From Pyricularia pennisetigena (lineage: Eukaryota; Ascomycota; Sordariomycetes; Magnaporthales; Pyriculariaceae): a stretch of 64,000 nt of DNA. The position numbers and the translations under genes are program-made. The stretch spans positions 1,844,549 to 1,908,548 of the forward strand of contig NW_021940920.1 of the NCBI RefSeq assembly GCF_004337985.1, written 5' to 3'. The notes beneath the pieces are model-generated. The model had not been told where the DNA came from, did not search any database, and saw only the letters and a list, made by a program, of their open reading frames with translations. Each line of letters opens with the position of its first letter. Positions within the stretch are counted from its first letter, which is position 1. This document shows, piece by piece, positions 47,106 through 59,460 of the stretch.

Positions 47106-49470
47106 ATGCGCTCAATCACCAAAGCCCACGCCCGGCTTCCCCTCCGCAATGCATCCCGCCGCCTCCTCTCCTCGACTTCATCCGCCAGCAACAGCAGCAA
47201 CAACACCACAACCTCACAAGCAACACCATCCTCGGCCCAATCGACAACGCCAACGACAAACCCCATATCGTCACTCTTGATCGCCAACCGCGGCGAAATC
47301 GCCCTCCGCATCCACCGCACCGCCACCCGCCTCGGCATTCCCACAACCACAATCTTCACCGACGTCGACCGCCACTCGCAGCACGCCGCCGCCTCACCCT
47401 CCTCCATCGCTCTCGGATCCGACCCGCGCGCCTACCTCGACGGAGACCGCATCTCACGCCTCGCCGCCGACAAGCTCGGACCAGGCGTCGCGCTGCACCC
47501 GGGCTACGGCTTTTTATCAGAAAATGCCGCCTTCGCCAGGCTGTGCGCCGACCGCGGCGTCAACTTTGTCGGTCCGCCCGCCTCCGCCATGGCCGACATG
47601 GGCGACAAGGCGCGCTCCAAGCACATCATGTCGGACGCCGGCGTCCCCTGCGTCCCCGGCTACCACGGCGAGGAGCAGTCTGCAACCTTTTTAGCCGAAA
47701 AGGCCGCCGAGATCGAGTACCCCGTCCTGCTCAAGAGCGTCAAGGGCGGCGGCGGCAAGGGTATGCGCATCGTCGCGTCGGCCGCCGAGTTCGACGCGCA
47801 GCTGCGCAGCGCCCGCGCCGAGGCCCGCGCCAGCTTCGGGCCCGACGGCGAGATCATGCTCGTCGAAAAGTACATCACGCGCCCGCGCCACGTCGAGGTC
47901 CAGGTCTTTGCCGACCGCCACGGTGGATGCGTGGCTCTGGGCGAGCGCGACTGCAGCATCCAGCGGAGGCACCAAAAGGTCATTGAGGAGTCGCCCGCCC
48001 CGGGGCTGTCGGAGGAGCTGCGGCAGGACCTGTGGGCCAAGGCGCGGACGGCTGCACTCGCCGTCGGCTACGTGGGCGCCGGCACGGTCGAGTTCATCCT
48101 GGATAGAGACACGGACCGTTTCTACTTTATGGAGATGAACACTCGCCTCCAGGTTGAGCACCCCGTCAGCGAGATGGTTACCGGTACAGACCTGGTCGAG
48201 TGGCAGCTGCGGGTCGCCGCTGGAGAAAGGCTGCCCATGACGCAGGCCGAGATTGAACAGAAGATGGCCGAGAGGGGCTGGGCGATCGAGGCCCGTATCT
48301 ACGCGGAGAACCCGGAGAAGGGCTTCATGCCCGATTCAGGAAAGCTCCTTCACCTCGTGACCCCCAAGACGGACACGGAAGTGCATCGACCCGAGGACGC
48401 GGCGGTGCGGATCGACGCCGGGTTCGTCGAGGGCGATACCGTATCGCAGGCTTATGACGGCATGATCGCCAAGCTCATCGTTCGTGGCGCAGATCGAGAG
48501 ACGGCCATCAAGAGGATGGAGCTGGCGCTGAGGAAATACGAGGTTGTGGGGCTGTCGACCAATATCGAGTTCCTCAAGCGGCTCTGTCGCAGCCCCGCCT
48601 TCATCCAAGGCGATCTGGACACCGGATACATTGACCGATGGAGGGAGGAGCTGTTCCAGCCCAGGAGGGTCGAGGATGAGGTTTTTGTCCAGGCCGCTCT
48701 GGGGCTGCTGGCTCCGGTCAAGCAGACCGTCCAACAAATGGGACTGGGTGCCCACGGGGAGACGCTTGGCTTCGGCGAGGCTGCTGCCAGCACTGGTGAA
48801 AGGAGATTCGCGTTCAAGGTCACGGATGGCTACGCTGAGCAAGCCGCCGAGGGCAAGGGTGAGGATGTGGTCGAGGTAACGCTGACCCAGCGTGGAAACA
48901 ACCTATACAATGCACGTGTGGCGCGAAGAGGAGAACAGACGCCTGTCGAGTTTGACAATGTCGCCTCGGAACCCACCGAAAGCAGCAGTATCAAGACAAA
49001 AGTCAAGTCGTTTTTCCCGCTGTCCAGAGTAGAGTCGACTGTGGTACGGGATCCCAACAGCGATAAGATCACCGTCTTCCAACTGGGCACCAAGACGGAC
49101 TTGAGTCTGGTGCAGCCGGGCTGGTTCGACAAGGCTCTGGGTCTGAAGGAGGCGGCCGCTTCAGTAGTCGCACCAATGCCGTGTAGGATTATGAGGGTCG
49201 AGGTTGCAGAGGGCGACAGTGTCGAAAAGGGGACGCCTTTGGTCGTGTGAGTTGTTATCCTAATCATGTTTGCTTCTGTTGCGTGTTTCGTGACGACATG
49301 GAACTAATCTCTCCCGTGAATGAAACAGGATTGAGTCCATGAAGATGGAAACGGTCATCCGCTCGCCTCAAGCGGGTGTTGTAAAGAAGCTGGCGCATAA
49401 GGAGGGCGACATTTGCAAGGCTGGGACAGTGTTGGTACTTTTCGAGGAGGATGGGGCCGAGCAGTCATAG
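47106..49470 (+). CDS. mccA: Methylcrotonyl-CoA carboxylase alpha (biotin-carrying) subunit, 2 exons
   Basis: Exon 1 (47106-49246) and exon 2 (49329-49470) join via GTGAGT and ACAG to 760 residues. The N-terminus (MRSITKAHARLPLRNASRRL) is a mitochondrial presequence with Arg and no acid. The biotin carboxylase domain starts SLLIANRGEIALRIHRTA (about residue 55). It has the ATP-binding Gly loop KGGGGKGMRIV (about 212), the EKYITRPRHVEVQVF strand, ERDCSIQRRHQKVIEE, and the MEMNTRLQVEHP active-site loop (about 340). The biotinyl domain is at the C-terminus, with ESMKME just after the splice (about 716-721); its Lys carries biotin. One short biotin-dependent chain without a transferase domain, of this length, is the MCC alpha pattern rather than pyruvate or acetyl-CoA carboxylase. 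It acts in leucine breakdown with a beta subunit not found in this window. Confidence 0.92.
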
Positions 49471-49666
49471 ATGACAACTGGGGGTGGTTGCCGTGAGGCT
49501 AAGGTGTCTAAAGTACCTAGACAGAAAAGGGACAGGGAGGTTTTGTTACTGCAGTTCGAAGTTATGACTTGGCGGGTATATAGCAATGATTTGTGATTTT
49601 GGTCTTTTTTTTTCGTATATTCATTCGTCATCTAAGCGTTTATTTTTTTTTTTAAAAAAAAAACCA

Positions 49667-51460
49667 TCATGCTAGAAGCGGCATTCCCTGAGCGACGACG
49701 TCATCCAAGTAGTCCAGCCCCTTGAACCCGTCCTCTACCACCCAAGCTCTCCCCTTCTCCATGCTGTACAGCACCTCGCACGCCCTCCCGACCACCAACA
49801 GCCCGGGCGGTCTGCTGCCCTCCTGCTCGATGGCCTCCGCGACGTGCCGCAGCGTCGTCCGTATGACCCTCTGGTCCGGACAGCTGGCGCGCTCCACGAC
49901 GGCGCAGGGCGTATCCCTCGGCCACAGCGCCCTCTTCTCCTCGCCGGCGCCCTGCTCCTCGGCCGTCCGTTCCGTCAGCTCCCCAACCAGCCCGACGATC
50001 CTGTGCAGCGCCATGAGGAACACCACGGTCCTCGAGGGCAGGTGGCCCGGCGGCGTGGGCGGCTTCCCCTTCTTGCCGGTGCCGGTGCACACGAGGACCT
50101 GGTCGGCCACGTCGCGCTGCGTGGCGGGGATGCCGGCAAACAGCGGGGCGCACAGCGCGCTCGTCAGGCCCGGCAGCACCGCGACGCGGTCTTCGGGCAC
50201 GCCGGCCGCCCGGAACGCCGCAATCTCCTCGCCGCCGCGCCCGTAGACGAACGGGTCGCCTTGCTTCAGGCGCAGGACCGTCTTTCCGGCTTGGTATGCG
50301 GCCAGCGCGGACGAGATGAGCTCTTCCTGCGCGGCGTCGGCGTTCCCCGGGAACTTGCGCGCGATGGACACGGGCGTCCGCCGTGGGATCAGGTCTAGCA
50401 CCCCCGACGGGACGAGCTTGTCGGCTAGGATCACGTCGGCGGTTTGGAGGGCCTTGTGCGTCGCGAGGGTGACGAGGTCCGGGTGGCCGGGTCCGGAGCC
50501 GGCGAGGATTATGCGACCGCGCGGGGTTGGAGACGATGGTGACGAGGATGGGCTGGGGTGGGCTTGGGGAGGGGTTGTCGTTTCTGGTTGTGTTATAGAT
50601 GTGCTGGTGCTGGCGCTGGCGCTGGCGCTGGTGTGGTACGATGCCAGCACGGCGTCAACATCGGCGTCCGTCACGGCGGCCAGGCGCTTCAGCGGCCAGT
50701 ACTCGCAGACCTGGGATAGCCACCTCATACGCCTAGTCTTGGCGGCTTCGATATCCGCATCCGTCACGAGCTTGTTGAAGCTCGCCGACTGGTCGTACGA
50801 GTCGTCGTCGGTAGTCATGCCTTCCCCGGCCTTGGCGCCGCCGCGTCCATCCTCTTCCTGCACGCGCCTCCTGACCTCGCCCAACCTGGCGCAAGCCGCA
50901 CCCAGATCCCTGGGCAGCGCAGCGGCGATCTCCCTCCTGATCCTGCTGGCCAGCTTGCAGCCCCTGCCGTTGGTGGTGACGCCGACCTGCAGCGGGCCGT
51001 CGGCGTGGGTGCTCAGCAGGCTAAAGGTGCAGAGGGCGGGGCTGTCGACGACGTTGACGGGGACGCGCTGACGCCTGCATAGGGCCGCGACGTGGGCAGC
51101 GGGCGACTGTGGGTCTCGCGGGCCCGCGGCGGTGACAAAGACGGCATCCACGAAGCCGTCGACCTCTGGGCGGCCGAGCGTGGACAGGTCGGCGTCCTCA
51201 AAGGGGCGGCGAAGCCATTGGACCTCGCCGGCATCGATGCGCTTCTGCAGGGCGTAGTGCAGGTCCGTGACGCCGGCGGCCGGAGCGATGACGATAGGAG
51301 TTGCGCCGGCGGCGAGGGACTGCGTGCAGCGTGATGCGGCAAGAGGGTTCGTCCCCAGGATCAGGTGGACATGGCCGCGGCAGTCGAGCGCTGTGAGGAG
51401 AGAGGTGTGGTATTTTGGTGGTTGGGTGCCGGCGGTAGGTTGGGCGGTTAGCGTTGCCAT
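49667..51460 (-). CDS. met1: Siroheme synthase, uroporphyrinogen-III methyltransferase (Met1-like)
   Basis: Single exon, 597 residues from the ATG at 51460; an upstream in-frame extension starts with GTG. The N-terminal Rossmann part (HLILGTNPLAASRCTQSLAA, then VFVTAAGPRDPQS and VNVVDSPALCTFSL) resembles precorrin-2 dehydrogenase. A variable Ser/Thr/Pro linker follows. The C-terminal tetrapyrrole methylase domain from about residue 314 has IILAGSGPGHPDLVTL, DVILADKLVP, RLKQGDPFVYGRGGEEI, VLPGLTSA and CVVERASCPDQ-like blocks of SUMT. It uses S-adenosylmethionine to methylate uroporphyrinogen III on the way to siroheme, the cofactor of sulfite and nitrite reductases. It is convergent with mccA, 196 bases between stops, with an A/T run between them. 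Confidence 0.9.
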   Translation of the reverse strand: MATLTAQPTAGTQPPKYHTSLLTALDCRGHVHLILGTNPLAASRCTQSLAAGATPIVIAPAAGVTDLHYALQKRIDAGEVQWLRRPFEDADLSTLGRPEVDGFVDAVFVTAAGPRDPQSPAAHVAALCRRQRVPVNVVDSPALCTFSLLSTHADGPLQVGVTTNGRGCKLASRIRREIAAALPRDLGAACARLGEVRRRVQEEDGRGGAKAGEGMTTDDDSYDQSASFNKLVTDADIEAAKTRRMRWLSQVCEYWPLKRLAAVTDADVDAVLASYHTSASASASTSTSITQPETTTPPQAHPSPSSSPSSPTPRGRIILAGSGPGHPDLVTLATHKALQTADVILADKLVPSGVLDLIPRRTPVSIARKFPGNADAAQEELISSALAAYQAGKTVLRLKQGDPFVYGRGGEEIAAFRAAGVPEDRVAVLPGLTSALCAPLFAGIPATQRDVADQVLVCTGTGKKGKPPTPPGHLPSRTVVFLMALHRIVGLVGELTERTAEEQGAGEEKRALWPRDTPCAVVERASCPDQRVIRTTLRHVAEAIEQEGSRPPGLLVVGRACEVLYSMEKGRAWVVEDGFKGLDYLDDVVAQGMPLLA

Positions 51461-54458
51461 TGCGGCAAGTTGTGGTTTTGAAGGCACGTCGTGGTACGTG
51501 TTGTTTTCCCCTTGAAGCTATCACGTTGAGGTATATCGTTGTGCTTGTGTCAGGGGTGGTGGCGGGGTATCAGTCCTTTTTTTTTTTTTTTTTTTTTTTT
51601 TTTTGGCCCTACACTGAATCTCCGCCTGGGTGTTGGGGTAGTTATTTGCATGATTAGTTGAACTTTGGAAATTTTAGATGAAAAGTAATGGTATACAAAC
51701 AGCACAAAGCCCCAGAGTCTTGCGTGATAAGACGAACTGCCGTTCTATGTTTCGCCTCGTGCCTGATCGGCTCAAGACTCCGGATGTCGGACTTCTCAAT
51801 TGGGTAATTCCTGTGGCTTCAAATTTTCTACATGCGCTGACGCCATCTTGTTTCCCGCGCTATGTTATCTTATCATTGGGGGCGGGGAGCGGGAGATGAG
51901 CTTGTTGTCCAATCATGCCTTAGCGCTTGACAATCTCCGCGGCGGGAGTTGACAAGGAAGATAGCCGGGAGTGGACCGGAGATGTTTTCGCTGCGGCAAA
52001 ACGACGGTTTATTTTCATCCTGTCTTTGAAATCTCTCAGCCTTTTGTCCCTCCTTTCTTCTCCAATTGCAGGCGCGGTAGCTTTCGACAAGGTCGCATGG
52101 CAGAGGTCAGTACGTCGTACTTACTTACTGATTGCCGTGGTTGAAATGCCGGGAATTCGAGCGCCTGGCGTTGAGATTCAAAAAACGTTGGCCGAGACTC
52201 CTCAGTCACAAGGCCATTCATCATAGTTGCCTCGAACCATTCCGTATTGCCTTGTTTCCCGACAACGGCGCATCCACAAACAGAGTGTTTTTTTTAAAAC
52301 ATGGTCAACATTTCTCTGTTGCCAAAAGTAAACATGTTTCGAACAAACATCACCAACGGTTGACCCTACGGCGTCAGTGGGTGTTGCATATGCAGACCAG
52401 ACGGTTTGGGTTATCCTTTGGACAGACGGTGACCCTGGTGAGGTAGCATCTTGATGCTGGCGAATCTTGTCGTAGAACCATGTCGCAACCTATTATTGCT
52501 CAGATCCAAGAAAAGGCCTGCTGGTTTGAGGCGCAGTATTTTCGCTACTGATTAAAAAGGTCAACAGCATGGCAACACATAATGTTGGCGACATGCATCC
52601 TCTCTGTCGTTCGAATACTGGATGCAAATTACGGATTGTTTGGCCAGGTTCCCCCCCATGAACATGCAGGCGAGAGCCATGGTCTACCGAGGATATCTGG
52701 CCAAGAGAAAGAAGTACGGAAGCGACAGTAATTCGTCATTCGATGCGCATGACCTGGACGACGACATCTCATCCGCGCAAGGGACAGGAGCCGGAAGCGG
52801 AGAGGCAAGCCCCGGGAACCACAGTAGGAGACTTCTCACTGCTCCCAGCTAGGCAGATCTACCGTCACCGCTGGTCGAGCCATTCAAGTCCCCGTCGCAT
52901 CCCCATCTGCATTAGGTTTCAGAAAATATAGCTCTTGGCTACTATACCCAAGATAATTGGCGATCGGTCTTCCTTCTATTCAGGGTTCTGGAGAATCTTT
53001 GGACCCTTGGTACATACGTGGTACAGCTGGGGGGTTGGATTTGACAGATTCGGATGAGTCAACTCCAGCTTTTTTTTATCATGGGAAAAAACTTGAAGAT
53101 CCATGTCTGCCAACGCAACATACTCCATTCAAATCGCCTACCCACATGCCAAACAGGGTCGTCGCCTACAAACTCGCTGTTAGCAGGTTGAGTTGTTATC
53201 CGACAAAACAAAACAGCTGACGATCTTAACTGAACGGGAGTAGCCAGACTGATGTCCCTTGGTTCGCGGCCTGATTCCGGTATAGTAATCTTAAAGTGGC
53301 TTTCCATTAAAGCTGTCCCCAAATGTCAAATGTCGGCGCCATTTTCTAGCTGACGCCAATGACGTTGTTGACGGAAGCCCAGGCCTGGATAAATCCTCTC
53401 TCGTCCTCTCGTCCCCTCAGAAACCCACCAACCAGCTGCCACCAAGCAAAATCCAGCTAACCCAAAATGACTCGTGTTAAAGTGGCCCACTTCGGAGCGA
53501 CAAAATCTCCACATTAACGCAGGGGCTTGGCGTTGAAAGCTTGGAAACCCCAGGCTTGCCTGGAAGCAGCTCGAATGGCTTGGGCTCCAAGCCAGAGAAC
53601 TGCTATGGCCAGTGAAGTGACCGCAAAGGAAGCTACCGGGGCAGTGCAGTACCACATTCTACAATGAAGCTGCTGCGAGCTGTCGTCATGGCCTCCGGCA
53701 GTGCGATGCCACCACCCGCCTAAATCGTATGAACCGATCCAATCAGCCGTCATACACCTCGATTCTGCCTCCTTTTTTTTTTTTCTGAGGGTCTTCTCTC
53801 TCGCCTTGACCGCTGCCAGCAAGGCAAGCTCCGTTTAGCTCGATTGTTTTTTTGTGGCATACAAAAGAGAAGAAACGGTTCATTCGTTGACCAGGTTACA
53901 CTGGGCGTACATATCTCTGCGCATTAACCCCCACGCATAACGTCGATATAATCGCGATACTTAATCTTGCATGTTTTATTTGCCTAATTGTCTCAAGATC
54001 ATTGAAACCTCGGGGCGCCCTGAAACACACATTTGCCTGAGCTGAGCCGTTCTGTCTCTGCCTTCACAATCCACTACTGCAACCTGCGAGGTCTTGTACG
54101 TTCGTCCACACAATCTCCTGTCAACCCACGACCCTTCGGCCTACGTCGGTTGGAAGCTGCTGCGCCGCTACATCCGTTGACAGCTTTGCCGTGCGCTCGC
54201 GCGACAACAAGCTTGCGCCCTGGGTCGTGCATGTGCTTCCCTCTATCAAAGTAGATTATACTTGATTCTTTGCGCACAAGGAAAGCTGACCAGACCCCCA
54301 AGGTTATTTGTTACCAAACTGTAAAAATAATAGTCGTTTAGAGCTCCCGCCCTCCCATCCACACCCCGGTTCGACAAACTTCAAAAGAGGCGATTTCCTC
54401 AGTCCCATCGCGACTGAGAAGAAACACCCCTTACAAGATTCTGCCTGTACTCGCAGCC
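51461..54458. other. Intergenic, 3 kb
   Basis: The siroheme synthase promoter is at the left, with a 28-base T tract at 51577-51604. A 76-codon ORF at 52622-52852 has an acidic, low-complexity end and no recognised family; it is not claimed as a gene. A T run lies at 53773-53784. The right end is the CT-rich leader of the SUR7-like gene. Confidence 0.4.
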
Positions 54459-55513
54459 ATGGCTCTCGGCCGTAAGTTTTCACATCCAAGTCCAAGGCAA
54501 TCAGTGGGAAACCCCGCCATTTTCACCCTCGGCGCAACGGGAGCACTCATCACCTACCTCAACCTCACACAACATCCATGAGAATGCCCCTGCCGCTATC
54601 CCCTCCCCTACACAACCACAGAAAAAGCAAGCGACCGAACCATGCTAACCCCAGCAACGCAGACGCGCCCCTCGGCCTCCTGGGCCTGGTCTTCATCGCC
54701 GGGTCCCTGGTGATGCTCTTCCTGACCATCCTGGCCGGCGTGTCGTGGGTCCCGCCGCTGCGCGACACGTACTTCCTGCGCGCCGAGACGCTGGGCATCC
54801 GCGGCGCCCGGCCCGTCACCCAGTGGACCTTCTTCTACGTGTGCGGGCTCGACAACATTGGGTGCGGATACCCCCAGGCCGCCATGGGCATCGGGTCCGA
54901 CGCCTGGGCGCCCGGCGGCTTTGGCGTCCCGCGCGAGCTCGTCGGCGAGTACGCCGGTGGCACCACCAGCCACTACTACTGGTACATGTGGCGGTTCGGA
55001 TGGGTCTTCTTCATCATTGGTCTCTTCTTCGAGGTCATTGCCTTCTTTGTCGGCTTCCTGGCCTGTCTGGGTAGGTTGGGCGCAGCCATGGCGGGGCTCG
55101 TCGCCGGCACTGCGCTCTTCTTCAACACCCTTGCTGTGTGCCTGATGACGTATGTTGCTTTTTTTTTCTTCTTCTTTTTCTTTTGTCTCTTCTCACCCCT
55201 CATCTCTGTTTATTTTATGCTAACTTTCCTTCCTTCCCGAATACACAGCGCAACCTTTGTCAAGATGCGCAACGCCTTCCTCGCCAACCGCATCCCCGCC
55301 CAGATCGGCGCGCACGGCTTCGGTCTGGCCTGGGGCGCCTGGTTCGCCCTCCTCATCGCCGTCGGTCTCTTCTTCGCCGGAGTCGCCGCGGGCGGTGGTC
55401 GCAAAAAGTCGGACCACGTCCACTCCACATCGCGCGGTTCGCGGCGCAACAGGAGCCGTGGTTCCAACCTTGAGATTGGCAGCAGGAGGAGGGTAAAGGA
55501 GGAGTACAACTGA
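54459..55513 (+). CDS. SUR7/PalI-family plasma-membrane protein, 3 exons
   Basis: A 13-base first exon (54459-54471) and exons 54663-55149 and 55249-55513 join via GTAAGT/ACGCAG and GTATGT/ACACAG to 254 residues. Four membrane helices are visible: LGLLGLVFIAGSLVMLFLTI, FGWVFFIIGLFFEVIAFFVG, a helix ending ALFFNTLAVCLMT, and FALLIAVGLFFAGVAAGGG. Between helices 1 and 2 is an extracellular loop with the paired cysteines of the family (VCGLDNIGCGYP). The basic C-terminal tail is cytosolic (GSRRNRSRGS, then RRRVKEEYN). SUR7-like proteins organise eisosomes and cortical membrane domains; PalI-like relatives assist pH sensing. The layout here fits SUR7 better. Without joining the tiny first exon no ATG precedes helix 1. 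Confidence 0.87.
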
Positions 55514-57000
55514 TTTGGTTTTTTTTTTTTTTTGCTACTTGCTTGATGCGAGCGGCCAGGATGACTCGGAAAGCGATACCAAGAGACAAACACCAAAAAA
55601 TTCATGGGGCGGTGATTGTAGCGGAACGAGGTTGCGCCCCCAGAGATACCCCTTGACGGAACGTTCGATGTAGCTTTGATTTGGACATGAAATTTCGACC
55701 GGGCAAAATCCCTACAGAACTCTGTTTTAGCGCATAATCGGATACTTTGTTTTGTTGTGTGTCGGGCCCGAAAAGATCGCCGTCTTGTGACATGCAATTC
55801 TGTTCACTATTGCAAAAACCTTCCATCTCAAATGTCCGTACAGTTCCGTAGAATCCAGGATGTTCCCAGATCACCGGGGGCCTGGTCGTGGTGCACCCCT
55901 GTTAACAACCGAACAGCTTAAATGTGCAGTCGTCATCGTGTTGCTGTGCCGCTAAACTCTTTTTTTATTTTTATTTTTATTTTTTATTTTTTTACGAAAA
56001 GCTCTTGAAATCGTGGAATCAGTCATTAATCAAGATCTTTGGCTGTCTGGCCCTCCAAGTATCCTCGTTGCCTATTGAGATATCATCTTGTATCGGTGCG
56101 GCTGGTGTCATCCTCTCGGATCCTGACTGCTTGGGCTACTGGTAAAACTTCAGACAAGTCAAACTGCCCTAGTCTTACGACGCCCTGCAGCATGACAAAA
56201 GTTTGCCGTCATCCCGCCATTTCATCCCAAGGCACACCCGTATCCAAATTCAAGATACACTTGGGAAGCCCGCAATATGATACGCCAAGAAATCCGGACT
56301 TTCCCTGACTAGAAACTCGAGAGAACTAGTATTTCTTGACTAACCGTAAGAAACTTTCTATATCCATGCATGGGAGGTTTAGAGAATATGTACAGACACA
56401 AGACAATTCCGGCAGAAATGAATAAACAAACAAGACAAGAGTCGTGCAGGGAAAACCTTCCCCAACACGTTCCAGATCATCCACTGGAAAACACAAGCAG
56501 AGCCTGTTTTCCTTGGCATCCCTGGTCCTTCAACGGCATCCTCCTTCTTCCTGAAATGGCCCATATAGTAAAAAGAAATAAAGGGACCTCGGATGGAAAC
56601 GATTACAACAATGTCTGTGGTAGTAAAAAAAATACTTGGTTTGAATGGTAAACAGAAGGGAACAAAACAAAGAGAAACAAACTCATTAACTCCAGAGCCA
56701 GCGGGGATATCATCAAATATTGATGGGTTGCAAAGGGATAGGTGTAAGATATAATGCTGGAAAACAAATGAAAAACACCACCAGGTAGACCACAAGTCCA
56801 AGACGCTTAGCCAACTGAGAAGAGATGCAAGCATTCTCGCTTCTTTCCTTTTACTGGACCTCGACCTCACGTGCCTCGGAAGATTCACCTCGGCGCGGCA
56901 TCTCTGCCTTCTCAGTCAGCCTCTCCTGCGTCTCGCCCTGATCGTTCTTCCCAAAACAGGAACAAGCGCCGCGGAGCAGCCACTCCAGCACTCCGTCGTA
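55514..57000. other. Intergenic between convergent genes, 1.5 kb
   Basis: 3' flanks of the SUR7-like gene and rho3. No gene is recognised; a T/ATTTTT-rich stretch lies near 55960-55995. Confidence 0.5.
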
Positions 57001-58009
57001 CTACATAACGGTGCACTTGCTCTCCTCGCGGTCCTTCTTGACGCTGAGTGCCACACGTGCCGCCTCGGTAAAGGCCTCGTTGACACCGCGATTGCGCATG
57101 GCTGAACATTCGAGATACCGCAGTGCATTGATGCGCCGTGCCACTTCGAGACCCGTGTCGTACGTGATCATGGGCTTCTTCTCGCGCTGCTGCGAAGGAT
57201 CCGTCGCGTTGCCGTTTTCAGCCGCGTCTTCGGCCTGCTCCTGGCGCAAGTCGCACTTGAGCGCAACCAGGACCAGCTTGACACCCGGACAGTTGTCTGC
57301 TATCTCGCCGACCCATTTTGATTCCACGTTCTCGAGACTGTCCTTGCTGTCGACCGAATAGCAGAGCATGATCAAATCCGTATCGTCTGTTGTAGAGGAA
57401 TACACCGTTTTAGCAAGACTGCCTCCCTTATCGGCCGTGATCGAGGTAGACGCCCGACAAAAGCCCAGGTCTGTGTAATGAATGCGTACCATATGATAGA
57501 CTCCTCAACCTGTCAAATTCCTCCTGCCCTGCTGTATCCCATAGTGACAATTCGATGTGGACGTTATCTACAAAGATGTCTGTCGACGAATTGAGGTTAA
57601 CATCCAACCAAAATTCCATAGGCACGCGTCGCGAAAGGCGCGATCCGTCGAGTACTGACCATGAACATAGTTCTCAAATACTGTTGGTTCGTAGACGGTC
57701 GGGAAGTATCTGTGTAGAGGGGCATTGGTCAATTGCGCGTCCAGCCATGTAAGGGGCAGCACCGTCAGAGCCAAGTTTTCCTACCCTCTCGTGAAGACGT
57801 TTAACAGTGATGTCTTTCCACAGGCACCGTCGCCGCTGTAAATATATTCCCAGCATCAGTAACGCAGCCTTGATCGCCAGCCTTTAAGCGAGGCGGTCTG
57901 TCTCCAGTGTCCCCTTTTTTCATTTCTGGCGTATCCTCAGGCGGGAAACCCACAGCAACACCAGCTTGCGCTGGACCGTTTTGCTTCCTCCGCAAAGCGA
58001 CAAAGGCAT
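57001..58009 (-). CDS. rho3: Rho-family GTPase Rho3, 5 exons
   Basis: Exons 57954-58009, 57785-57835, 57660-57709, 57490-57579 and 57001-57386 join in frame to 210 residues. The protein opens [20 protein letters not shown], continues with the P-loop [14 protein letters not shown], effector loop [20 protein letters not shown], switch [17 protein letters not shown], the guanine motif ALKCDL (in place of TKxD), and [16 protein letters not shown]. The C-terminal CTVM is a prenylation box. The sequence is typical of filamentous-fungal Rho3, which directs actin and exocytosis at hyphal tips; in rice blast fungus it is needed for appressorium function. An acidic-to-basic insert ([20 protein letters not shown]) lies where orthologs vary. 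Exon phases agree at all four introns. Confidence 0.94.
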
Positions 58010-59460
58010 CGTGTTCGTTTAAAATATTATATGGTTACTTGAAGTTCGGTTCGATCGTCTCGAGAATTGGTAGCGTTGGTCGAATCGGTGCGATTTTGCA
58101 AATTGTTGTTGTTGTTGTTGGTTGGCAAAACGACGATGACGAAAGCGATCAAGCAATCAATTCTTTTTTTTTTTTTTTTTTTTTTTTTTTCTTTCTGGCG
58201 GGATGGAAGGACGAGTTCGCGTATGGAGTGGCGTCAGAAGCGACGAGGACGGGATTGGTGTAATGGAAGCGGTAGCAGGTGGCGCCGCCAACAATTCGGG
58301 AAGATGTATGGACGCTGCTTGCAAGTCTGCCCTTTTCCCTTCAGTTCATCCACTCAGGTTGTGGTTGCAGGCGGAGTTTACAAGTGGAGCAACGCTCGAA
58401 GCGGGCGGCCTGCGGAAGGAGCAAGTTTGGTTGCTTGCTCGTAGGACGGGTGGGGAAAGGCAGAAAAGCAAAAGAGTTTCAAACCAATGCTTCTTTTGCA
58501 CAATCCAAGGTTGGGTAGAGTGAGAGTGTCCAGTCAAGGAAGAAGATCCCTTAATCTGATTTGGGAGACCGGATCGGTGTCTGAGGTGGACAAGGCCTGC
58601 AGCGAGCCTTGAGACGTACGGTTTAGTCTGGACTTGGGGTGGCTGGAGTAAGTGGAAGTCCGGCCAGTCCTGTGGTTCTGGATTTCGAATCGAACACTAC
58701 TGCGAGCCAAGACCTGCACGGGAAATGGCACCCGCTCTAAATCCCTATTAAATCCAGATAAATTGGGCCCTGGATGGCGTAAAAATTGGGCCTCCGACAA
58801 GAAGAACAGATGCGATTGATGGTTTACTGCGATGGCGTGAACACCAGTACTGCTCACGCTACAATAGGTGCCTACCGGTAGAGGAGTCACACAAGGCGCG
58901 GAGGATGTTTGCTTCGTGCGATGTGGCGTTTTCACAGCGAAAAAAAATTATGCATCAAAAGCAATTCCAAGCGATGGTCCAGGTCCGTCGCTTGTCGTTA
59001 TGACTGGTGGGTGGGCTCCTGCCGAGATGAGGTCAGCGATCAGCGCGGAAAGTCAGAGTCACGTCTCGGTGGAATGGTCTTGGACCCCGGGCAAGATGGG
59101 GAAGAGCCTGGGAGACCTAGCCTTGCTAGAGTATCGCACGGCTCATGTCATTGTCCCAAGATCCCAAGAAAAAGGTCATAGCTGTGGGGATTGTACCACG
59201 GAAGCAAATAAACTCTACTTGGTTGGTTTCTACCATCGTATGTTTGAAGGCTTCATCTCGCCCCAACCACACTAAACTACACGCCAGTGTCAGGAATTCC
59301 GACGGTCACACTGCCAGAAACGGCGGAGAACATACACAAGTTCAGGCAACGGGGAGATATCTACCCATCGATCAAATCGTGAACCGAGATAAAAACAAGT
59401 TAGGTATGAATATCGGACAGCAAAAGGTCGGATGAATGTCGTAGTCTAGACTAAATGGCC
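58010..59460. other. Intergenic, rho3 promoter side, 1.45 kb
   Basis: A 27-base T tract at 58164-58190 lies about 155 bases upstream of the rho3 start. No other gene is recognised. Confidence 0.5.

Noticed and set aside
52622..52852. 76-residue ORF with acidic end
   Set aside because: No start context, signal, domain or neighbour logic; length is within chance expectation.
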